A stretch of 64,000 bases of DNA from Turritopsis dohrnii (Eukaryota; Cnidaria; Hydrozoa; Anthoathecata; Oceaniidae): the NCBI GenBank assembly GCA_027922465.2, contig BQMF02000016.1, positions 1,860,001 through 1,924,000 on the forward strand. Reading direction: 5' to 3'. Below the pieces are notes generated by a model. It saw only the letters and a list, made by a program, of their open reading frames with translations, ran no database searches and was not told the DNA's origin. Position numbers and translations under genes: made by a program. Shown here piece by piece: positions 31,801 to 43,800 of the stretch; the first letter of the stretch is position 1, and every line of letters starts with the position of its first letter.

Positions 31801-34800
31801 AAAGTAAAAGCGCTTTAAACGTTCATCCAAGACGAAAAGCAGGGGCGGATGCAGGAATTTTTTTGACCAGGTCCATTTTATTTTTGTGTATTGCCTAAAA
31901 CCGCCCCCCACCATGGTTGGGGGGCAAAGAAAATTTTTGGGTCTACTTTCTCTAAAAACGCCATTTCAGGGCATTTTTGGTCGTTAATATTGCGAGGGAG
32001 GTTTTAATTTTTCGAAGCGAAAATCGGAAAAACAGGACTATAAAATCGGAAAAAATCGGAAAAACAGTACTCTAAGAAACGGAAAAATGATAAAATACGG
32101 ATATTGAAAAATGATTATCTCGATAACCCAATTTATATCATAGGTTACAGTTCCACACTGTTTCTAACTTGTTTCGCCCAACCAATTGTTTTGGTCCATT
32201 AGGTGGATTTAAAGTTATTCTCTCATTCGGTGTTACTTAAAAAAAAAAACAATAAAAAAAGTAATTTGAACAATTACGAATTTTCCCAGATTTCCACAAC
32301 TCAACATGATTAACAACGGAAATCTTAACTTGCTCCGATAATTTTACTCTTAACTCTTGATATGTTTCAGATAATGTTAAGTAATCATCGTCTTCGTGAA
32401 GAAGCCATTTTTAAAAGAAATCCCTCGTGCTGGTTTGTGAATCTTAAAAATACTGCTCAATTTAGACTGGATTACTTTTTCCCAATTGGTCCAAAAAATT
32501 GCAGTCACGAGACACTAAAAATAAAATTGTGAGGGAATTTTTGTCCAGCCTAAATCGGTCAATTGTATTTAAATCTATTGTTCTCTAGAGTTTTAACCAA
32601 TCAAAGGCCCTCAAATACTTGATTTTTTTTATTGCAAAACGGTCAACATGGTCCTTAGCCTACTTGCTATATGCTTAAAATTAAGAGGCAAATTCCGCCG
32701 AAATACGGATCTCCATTACACAGACTGTGTACAATTCGCAATGAGTAGATAATTAGACTATACTATTCTTAACTTGTCAGTGCAGACTATTATCCTGGTT
32801 GCCGATACAACTCGGTGCAAGAACTCTGAGAGGGCGGCGGGGGAGGCGCTGGAAGGGCGTATTCTTATTTTATTTTTTACCCGGTCCATGGACCTATCTG
32901 ACCCCCTCTGCATCCGCCCCTGAAAAGAAGTAGACAAAATGCTAACGTAAAAAGATTTTATTTTAAAAAGTTTAAGTTCGATGAACTTCGATGGATCTTA
33001 TTAATTGCAAGAAGTAAGTAAGTAAGTAAGTAACGGGAGTTTTTAGTCTTTGGGCTTCCATCTGTAATGGTTGGTTCTTCCGCCCGCCGACTTGCAACTA
33101 TTAGTTGACTTACCGCCAGAGATACGCATAGCATTGCTCTAACTTGCCTCAAGGCCAGTGTGCAGTCAGTCGATGGCTCCTAATGGGCCGACACGCTGCT
33201 TTTAAAGCGCATCGGAGTGGTGTATTGAGATACGACATGACTGGACTCGAACACGGGTCGCAGCGGTCGCACTCAAAGGTACTAACCACTACACCATCGC
33301 TGCAGAAAAGAGAGCTTCGAAGCGCAAGACGTTACCAAAATCAAAGTTTTAAAATATAAGTTTACTTCCAACCATGCTTCAAATTAGGATAGATGTTTAT
33401 TTACCCAATGGAAGAAGTTTTCGCGGGAATTTAATTTGCGGTTGATCAAAATAATTTTTTTCTCAGAATTTAATTTCATGAATGGAAAAAATTATTAATT
33501 TATGCGAGAATTTAATTTCGTGGATGGTAAAATTTATTAATTTTTGTGGGAATTTAATGCTTATTATATACTGTTGAGCTTAGGTGTTATTTCAAAGCAG
33601 GATAAGTATTATTAGTAAAAACCTAAGGAAACTAAAACCAATGTGCAGTCTAGATATATATTATTCAATGATATCCACACTCAATGGAGCGCTGCAATTG
33701 GAGAGGTACATTGAGTGCGGATATCATTGAATAATCTAAGGAAACTGTTACACCAGTAAATGTCGCAATCAACAGGAAATGTCGCAAACCAATAAAAGTC
33801 ATTTTGCTTCTCGAATGTTGAAATCAACAGGAAATGTCGTATTTTTTTGTATCGTTTCAAAATTCCTCTCTCTGTGATTACATCGATTAAAGAATATTCG
33901 TTTAAGTATCGGTCGCTTATAAGCATAGAAGAAACCACCAGCATCTTCAAATCGTATTCTGTGTGTATGCAAAATGTTACACACAAAGCTCACAGAATCT
34001 TCAATATGATTTTGATAGTTCTACAATACATTAAACAAGATAGAGAGATTGAATAGGATTCTAAATTTGGGATGGTGTCACTATTATTCAAGATGTTCAA
34101 ACAATGGGATATCTTTTGAACTATCAAGCTTTCTTACCCTAACTTATCTGGCTAATGATATTTGTTGTAGAAAATTGAGACATTTGTTTTTGAGCATTGT
34201 GACATTTTGCGACATTGGTTTTTGAGCATTGCAACAGTTGTTATAACGATTTGCAACATTGGTCATTGATAAATGGATGTGGTAAAGTGATTTCTCTCTT
34301 TGCGACACTTACTGTTGATCATCGATTTTGTCGCGACATTTGCTGTTGCGATATTTGCTGTTGCGACGTTTCCTGTTGCGACATTTACTGTTGGGTTTGC
34401 GACATTTCCTGTTGTTTTGCGATATTTACTGTTGATTGCGACATATCCTGTTGATTTCGACATTTACTGGTGTAACAGAAACCATGAATTTCCCCTAGTG
34501 TACTACTTAAAAGGAAAGGAAACCTATACCCAATAAAATCAACGATTTCGTTTCAAGAACAGAACTACAAAATTACTGAGGTTCGATTTTGTAAAGGTGG
34601 GTTTACACGTAAAGATTTACTGTTAAGCAGGTGTTTTAAGGCTTTAAATTTAAATTATGCATCAAAAAGGCAAGTTTCAGCGTCTCACCTCATTAATTAT
34701 TCATGACCCCAGAGTAAAAAAACAAAAATAAAAGTTAGTGGCAAAATCAAATCGATTTGATTTTTTCACCATTTTTTCTATTCAAATTACAACAGGTCGG

Positions 34801-37800
34801 AATGTGAATTTTTTTAAAAAAACAAACGTATGTGAAACAGTAGTAAGAAAATAGCAAAGTACAAGGCAACATGTTGTCGCAGTACATTATTCATTTTGCT
34901 GTATATTATCCATGATATTGTATCTAGTGACGACTGTTTTTTGAAAATATATGTGCCAAAAAACCAGTACAAATATAAAAACTCAACAAGAAATTGTAAT
35001 ACTAAAAGAAAAATTGAAGACAAGAAATTTTATTAGAACACCAGCTTGAAAGAAAAAATTTTCAAGAATCTTTACGCGTAAACCCCTCTTGATTTCGTGA
35101 ATTTAATTTTGTGGACAACCAATTTTAAAAAAAATTCGCGGAAATTTTTATTTCCCGTGAAAATTTCGTCCCTCAAGGTAATAGCGAATCCGGGATGAAA
35201 TACTAAAATCACTTATATGAAGAATGTATTGATAGTTTTAAAAATTATTAGCCTCTGTTCTTTTGTTTCAATCCAAGCATTTTCGGAAGGACCATTCGAA
35301 GACTACAAAGCATAGGCTAAACTGCCATTTCGGCCGGTAGTAGGGAGGAAGAGGAGGAGGAGGGTGTTTTAATACGGCATTTGCTTCGCTGCTACCGTAA
35401 TATCTTGGATTATTTCATTTTGAATGAGGACATTGTTCTATGACAATGGAACTGTCATTTGTTCTATCATTGTTGAAATCATCTATCATGTTTCGTTACT
35501 CGTCTTATTTTTTTCATTCATTTCATTACGTCTTTACTTTAGTGCTTTTCCCGAAATCCGTTCTTCCGAAGGATGCCATGTTTCACACGAAAAACGGTAA
35601 GCGTGAATAAGTACTTTCAAGAGCGGGACGTTTGTGAGTCGCCTTAGCTTTGATTCCGAGCGATTGTTTAAAAAAGGGGAATAGCAGAATTCCAAAGTAT
35701 CTCCAAGCAGTTGTTGATGAAACTAGATTCGCCTTAAAGGGAACGACGTAACTTAAAATATTGCTCCCCGTGTTGGCGTATGACTGGCCAACCTAGTTAA
35801 AATGTTTTGAAGGAAGATAAGGAAATAACTTTGAGAAAGAAATCTGTCCTGAAATTATCACACACTATCGTAGTCTCTCGTTAGATAGCCTAAACATCAT
35901 GGGCTCAAGAAAATTGGTCGCACTTTATTGGTCCTAACTCAGCTCCTCACGGTAATTTCAAGTGGACCGCTGGTTTGACCTGACTTCTAGAAAGTCCTAG
36001 TTGTCTGGTTACTTTCGTTTTTATGTGCTAATGCACGTTTCATTTATGTTGTTATTGACACTTCCTAAAATATATCTGTGTAAAGATAAAGCTGTATATA
36101 CACTGAGTAAAACAGGATGAAAAACGTCACATCAATGAGAAAGAACGTGTTTTTCTAAATGTGAATGTAGCCTTACAATGCTTATTGAACGCATCTGTTC
36201 TCATTTTATATCTTTTCAAGGGCGTATCAAGCCTTTTAACATGGTGTTAAACGAACGCCAGATTCTTGCTGTCACACGTATATTGGAAGGTTGCGCCCGT
36301 CCGATCCCGTACGTTTTGTTTGGACCGCCTGGTACTGGCAAGTCGATCACTGTGGTGGAGTCCATACTACAAGTGTTTAAACATATAAAACATAGTAGGA
36401 TTTTAGCCTGTGCTCCATCTAACTCAGCGGCTGATCTAATCGTGAGTTTCTTGTATGTTTATAATCTCTAAGGTTACCAAATGTTACCTAGATACCAAAA
36501 TGGCGATTGTCCGTAGATCTCAGCCGAGACTTTGTTATGTTTACACTCTGATAGAGGCCCACCCAATGGGAGACATGGTTACCATGGTTGCAATGAAGAG
36601 TGTTATCAGTGAAGTGTGTGTATTTTTATGGAAATGCACCCTTTCGCAGTGATTTTTCAGCAAAATTTGCCCACGGGGCAAGCAACACAATTATGTTGAA
36701 AAATTTTGTGTATGAAAATATTATCCAGCTTCATATTACAAAGAAATACGTGACATGAAAAATTTGATAATGTATTTGATAATAATATTTCGCAGAAATT
36801 ATTTAGCCTGATTTAAACCAATGTATACCGTGGCTGATTCGAACAACATGGTTTTCTTTTTAAACCAATAAAAATGATGAAAACTAAAATATGCGGGCGC
36901 ACGTTTAAAATATGCGGGCGCACGTTTAAAATATGCGGCCGCACGTTTAAATATGCGGGCGCACGTTTAAATATGCGGCCGCACGTTTTAAATATGCGGC
37001 CGCACGTTTAAATATGCGGGCGCACGTTTAAATATGCGGCCGCACGTTTATAATATGCGGCCGCATGTTATAAGGTGCGGCCGCATATTATAAACGTGCG
37101 GCCGAACGTTTAAAATGTGCGGCCGCATATTTTGATGACAGGATGTTATTTCTGGGCGTTTTCTATTAAACATGGTCTGGAAACTTTACACTACAACTTG
37201 ATGGCGTATAATTATGAGGTCTGTCGAATTAAAATCTACAGCATCGTCAGCATATTTTAAGTTACAAAATATGGCGTCGTATGTGAAGGTATGTTGTTGT
37301 TGGAGATTGATATTACAAATGTGCTCATACTTGAGCTTCGGTTTGATGTGGAAGTAATATTCCACCAAACTATCTAATACCGTGGACCCACACCAGTTTG
37401 TATCAACAACATCCATTGTGAAATGAAATGTATGCTGTAATGTGGTGTTTCAAATAATTTCTATGGACAGGGAGTCAACAACTTGTGAATTCTTTCGACA
37501 CTTGAGATTTACTGACCAGAAAAGATAAAAATATAGACTAGATAAATATATTATTTAAAGCCATCGACGAAATATGCGGCCGCACGTTTCAAATATGCGG
37601 CCGCATGTTATAAGGTGCGGCCGCATATTTTAAACGTGCGGCCGCATATTTTAGTTTTCATCATTTTTATTTGTTTAAAAAGAAAACCATGTACGAATCA
37701 GCCACGGTAAATGTATATGTTTTTGAAAAGCGAATAATAGGTTCCTTTGCTCAAGGATTTCAAATTTCGTTGTTTCCGTTTTGTTTTTTATATATTTCCC

Positions 37801-40800
37801 CATAGGGCGAAATATATGTTAAAACCGGCATTTCCTTCTCCTCCTCGTTCACTTTTATAGCCGCAGTTCAGTATTGAAATTTGGCCTAGCAAAGGTAGAT
37901 AAGAATAGGGGCTAGTCTTCAGTGAAGTAGTGCGCCATTTCTTTTCAGTCAGTGCAGTTGGACAGTGGAAGAGTTTTGCTTTGTATGCTAGGTTTGATTC
38001 GGATGATTCAAGAGATAAAGCTTTAAATGTTGGTATTAAGTCGTTTTAGTTCAGTGTTTTCCTTAATGTTTTGTAAAAACTTTTGAATAAAAAATTTTGA
38101 ATGAACACAAGAAAAACAGAAAAAGCGATATCAATGACATAGATAGACGTTTTGTTTTTGTTGTTGATAACAACGTTATGATGAATGGTGATTAGCGATG
38201 TGGAAATGTGGAAATGTGGAAACCGAAAATGAAGACCAATCGCCACCTGAGGAACAACCACAGAGTGGAGTTACCACGATTTCGAAAAATGTCGTACAAG
38301 AAATCTTTCGCTTACCGCTCATGTATGTTATGGAACCAATTACCTAACCAATGTACTGATAATGAAACATTGTCCTCCTTTAAGAAAGATTTGAGCAAAA
38401 ATATGGATAAAATTGTTTTCGATCGGGTTCGTGAAGATGAAAATTTTATTTATTACTAGAAATTGAGATTTATATTCACATTTTATTTGATTTTGATTTT
38501 GTTAGGTTTTCACTTCGCTCTTTAATCCGATACATTTTGGTATTAATCCACAATCATCTCTTATTTTCTTCTCCTAAAATTCATACTAGCTAACTTGAAA
38601 TTTTGACTTTCAAAAACCAAATTTTAGTTGTTTGGATATGGATTTAGAAATTTTAAGATTTTATTATCATTAACATTCTGTATATATAATTTTAATTCTT
38701 ACTATTCACCTCTTCAGATTTTACTACATTTCTATCAATTAACTTATTTTATAACTAATTTTATATTCAATTTTTATGTAGGTCCACATCAGTTGAAAAC
38801 TGTAACTTTTAACCTACGGAAAATAAATAATAAATAAAAATAAATAAATAAAATACATGTTTGGAATAGTAGAGCATTGAATCTGTGATTTCAGTGCAAA
38901 GTTGAAAGTTCATTATTAAAAGCCAGGCTGAAGATTTATTTTTATTTTGCATCCTGATATAAAATGTAGTCCAACTGAAAACACATGTACAGAAATATGA
39001 AGGAAACCCTTTTTATGTGGAGAACAAAGAGTTATTTATTTCAAAGAGTACATAACAAAAACTGCAAATAAAAACGTGATATTGTATATGCAAAAAGATG
39101 TTCAGAAAAAACCAAACGTATATTTTAATTAAAAGGATTAAGACACGTAAAACAAGCATGAAATAATCTGGTTGAATGTGCTTCCCTGGATAGTCGTTTG
39201 ATACAATAACATATGAATTCCATGATCATGTATGCTGTTTTGATACTGTCTCGCAAAAGTTAATATATCTGACAATTTTCATTATATGCAAACAATGAAC
39301 GTAAATTAAAACACATTCCAGCTATATAGTGATTTGGTTATGGAGGTATATTTTCACTACCAAAATATTTTGTTTTCATTTGAGATTTACGAAGGTCATT
39401 TTTATCAAATTAATAATGTGTGTGAACATGTTTTTTCGAATCAGAGATGTTTATTCTGAATACTTGAATTTAATTTGACAAATTGTCATTCTAAAGCCTT
39501 CTCTTTTTTGAAAATAACTCTTTTCGTTCCTAATTTGAAATGCTACTTATAATATGTTTTAGTAAAGATTGGTTTTTGATTTCCATTGATAGTTATATAT
39601 TTGCTTTTATGCCTACTCCAAAGTTTGACAATTTTCTCTTCTTCTTTTGTAAACCTTATACAAAGTTGATTGTATAATTTTGTAAGAGAGTTTCATCTGA
39701 GTTACAGAAAGCAAGTGGTCTATTGAATTATATTTTTCCTGTGTGTGTAAAGGATAGGAAACTTGTCTTCTGCAGGAATAAAGATCATATGTTAATTATG
39801 ATGTCCATAGTAACTTCTCAGTCACATTTTAACACATTAGTTCAAAATAAGTTTTTTTGTGGTATTAAGTTCAATTCCACCCTGATCAGTATGGACAGCA
39901 TTTTTATATGAGTATCAAGTTGATGGTAGCTTTACCATTGTAACTGTACCATTTTTCTTATGGTTATCAGTGTACACACGATTTTTGCAACTTTGGGGAA
40001 ATATATAGTCGCATTTTTGCGAATCTTGTTTGTTATTTCGTTTCGTTTTCGTTATTTTTCCTTATCTTTATGTTTGTAGAGATAATCGATCAGAGTAACT
40101 CTCAACCTTTTATGTAGAATTGGTCACATTTTACTTCTGTTATCACACTTGAATTTTATTATTTCATTGGGCAATTTCCCTAATTGTGTTTTGACTACTA
40201 ACGTTGCTTGTGGAATATTCTATCTTTTTCTTTTCAAGGCCGAAAGGTTGCACCAAAGTGGTTTGGTGCGAACCAGCGACATGGTGCGACTGAACGCGTT
40301 CCATCGCGCACGATCGCCAGTTCCGGAGACTGTTCTCCGATATTCCGTTTCGGATGTGGATGATCTTGGACTAGCCTGTCGTTACCGTATTATTATCAGC
40401 ACGTGCAGTATGGCCGGGTTTTTGTACTCGTTCGATTTGAAAGTCGGACACTTCACTCATATATTCGTGGACGAGGTAAAAGTTTCAATATTTCTTCTCT
40501 GTCAAGCAAAGTAGACATCCAGATAGAGATTGGAAACTAAGTTGTGATCTACGATCAAGGTACGGAGTGAAACTCCTTTGAGAAATGAACGTATTCCGGG
40601 AGGGGGGAGTTGTTGGAGCGCGAGAAGTGCTTCAATTGCTCTCCACCACTACTGTCACGAGCAACAGGTGTTAGGAAAGAAGGACTGGCAATAAGTCAAG
40701 TTCAAGACATTCCGGACAAACATGGGAGGAGTTTGTTATTGTTTTATGACTGAATCGTTTTAACTTTTCGATTGCTATGTAATTGGAATGACTGACACTG

Positions 40801-43800
40801 CCATTCACTCACACACTTTTAACACCCGAAGTGGTGGAGTGAAATACGTCACTTGCTCTCCACCACATTAGTGGGAACTACATTCCAGAAGTTTATTCTT
40901 CTTTAATCTTTGATGATGTTTTAGATGAATCGAGTTTTTGTGAAATTTATGGCCCTTTTAACCTTTGCTGATTGTTTGAAATTATTAACATCCCGGTGGG
41001 AAAATTCGTCATGACGACGAAGAGCATTTTCATTGAAATTGTGTGTATATTTCTACAGAAATGCACTCCTTCGCAGAGATTTTTTAACAAATGTGTCTGC
41101 TGGGATATATTCTTACGTTTTTTTACAACAACCATTCTGAACACATTCTAACATCTTTTCTAGGCTGGACAAGCGACAGAGCCAGAGTGTTTGATACCTG
41201 TTGGATTCGCAGCTGGTTGCGACGAGGCTAACGTTAGTTCAAATGCTCTTTCATCTTTCATCTCTTTTTCGCCATTTTTCACCAAGTGACTAACAAACAC
41301 ATAATGCAAAGCGAATCTGTGCTTAGTTTTCCGATAACTATGGGAAACCCCTTGACATGAAAGAAAATTAATGAGATCTGCACCTTTTTTCTGCCCGTCA
41401 ATTGTTTTTATCTGGTCAACTCGATGTAAACAAAGATATTTAAGAGGGTGGTTTTTTTTTCGAGTTTTTTCGAGTTTTTTTTATATAAAGGGCGTAAACG
41501 ATCGACACGCTTTGGAGGGCGTTGGAAATCGAGGATACAATATTGGTATAGAGGGCGTAGGGGAAAATCCAATCCAGATATGGGAAGTGAAGTTGGTTTT
41601 TGTTTGATCTAGATTGTACTTGCCGGTGATCCCTTTCAACTGGGACCTGTTCTCCGATCGGATATTTCTACTGAATACGGTTTGGGACTGTCGTTCTTAG
41701 AGCGATTAATGACAAGGGACCTTTATCAAAGAAACGAAGAGCTCTATGAAGAATGCTATAATCCACTTATAGTCACCAAGTTGATCAACAATTACAGGTT
41801 AGCGAATCTGTTGGATTTATACGGTAGCAAGAAATCCATTGTAATAGACAAACATTGATTTGCCTCGTTTCCAATCGGAATAATAATGGCGTTTTCTTGC
41901 ATGACGTATGGAATTACAAATGAAATAGTGTAAACGGGGAATTAGATCATTTTTAATAATGAAGTTATCTTTTTGGACATTTCCTGGACATTTTCTTTTT
42001 TGGACATGCGGTTGTCGTTTGTTCGCATGTGGATATCAATCGCTCTTAGATATTTGTTTGAGAAAGTTTGACCGAGAACCATACAAAAATAATCGTACTA
42101 AGACATTTCCCACCAGGCAAATTTGTTGAAAAATCACTGCGGAGGAGTACATTTCTATAGGCGTAAATACATTATTTCAATGAAAATGCTCTTCCCTGCA
42201 GTGACTTTTTGATGATATCACCGACTGAGTTATTAGTTTCGCATATCTATTTTCGTTTTGATTTTATTTCTCATAGATCTAACGAAGATTTGCTGAAATT
42301 GTCATCTACCATGTTCTATAACAGAGAACTAGTCCCTTGTGCGGACGCAACACTCGTGACAAAGTTCTTATCGCACGATTTCTTACCGAATCCGAATATT
42401 CCGTTTATCTTTCACGGGTTGCGAGTAAGTACACAATTAAGTTTCTAAGTATTTATCAACACAAGTACTCTACAAGAAGGGCTGACGGCTGGAGAACAAC
42501 TTCGTCAGACATCATCAGTAACTGCAGTACAGTTGACAACTTGTTATCTATGCATTTTCTGTGTTATGTAAGTTATATGACAGAACATATTAGGCAGAAA
42601 TGATGTCTTCTTACACCGGTCCTTATTCCGTTAGACCCTAAAATTGGTCTATCACCATAGAGTATGTCTTACACCGCTCAAAGACCTACAAAATAAAAAT
42701 AAATAATTCCACGTCAATTATGTTGTTTTTTACTTGGAAAAAAAGGGCTACTTTCTTCCTAAAATCTCCCACATTTCATACGATGTTTATTGCTAGAAAA
42801 TTAACGCCCTTCCAGATTTTACGCCTTTACTTACAGGCCGCCCCCGATTATCATCAGGCCGCCATCTGCCTTGTATTTAGAGTGAAGACTATCGCGAAGG
42901 GAACAGCCCATCATGGTTCAACCCTATGGAAGCTGTGCAAGTCCTCAAGTATGTACAGCTGGTTTTGAAGAGTTCTCTTGATGTGGATGATATTGGTGTA
43001 ATCACTCCTTACAGAAAGCAGGTTTCAATAAAATATTTCGATTTTCATGGAGTTTTTTTCTTTTTTCTTCGACTCATTTGAATCATCCTTTCTTGATTAG
43101 TCTACGTCAAAGAACATCCATAGTGTGTGTTTAATGCTGTTGAAATGCAATCTGTGGATAACATGTAACGGGCTCATGAAATGAAATTTCGACTTAACAG
43201 GTAGAGAAAATCCGTTTACTGTTTGAGCGTTTCGACTTATCAGGCATCAAAGTTGGATCAGTGGAAGAATTTCAAGGCCAAGAACGACAGTGTATCATTA
43301 TCTCAACTGTAAGTCAACTTCTTTCAATGGTGGTCAACTTCTTTCAATCGTGGTCAACTTCCTTCCTTTCCAACCTCATACTTGGATAAAAATCAGGGAC
43401 AAATTAGGAAGAAAGCTTACATGCCTGTATTATAGCTTATAATTTCAATATCACGAATCCTTGAAAGTTTCAAGTTTTTTATTTTTTCAAAATATCCTTA
43501 CATGTGAGCTTAAAATTGTGCAGCGAAAAAATCACAGTGGGGGGGGGGGGGGGGGGGGGTCCCTAAAAATTTGACCCATTCCTTAAATTATTCCTCACTT
43601 AGCGTCGTTATTGTTATTTTATTCTCCATCATATACAAAACAAGTGTTACGTATCTCCCTTAGAACTATGTTTTTTTATGCCACTCAGCTACTTCAAGAA
43701 ATAAGGACATTTATGTCCATGATCATTCTTTACGAAGGTTCTAACGACTTTATGTATGTGTTTTTATTGTGGAAGGTGCGTTCCAATGAAGAACTTGTAA

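Noticed and set aside
34215..34536. Cysteine-rich or valine/threonine-rich open frames
   Set aside because: They are produced by the short subterminal tandem repeats of the 33746-34477 element.
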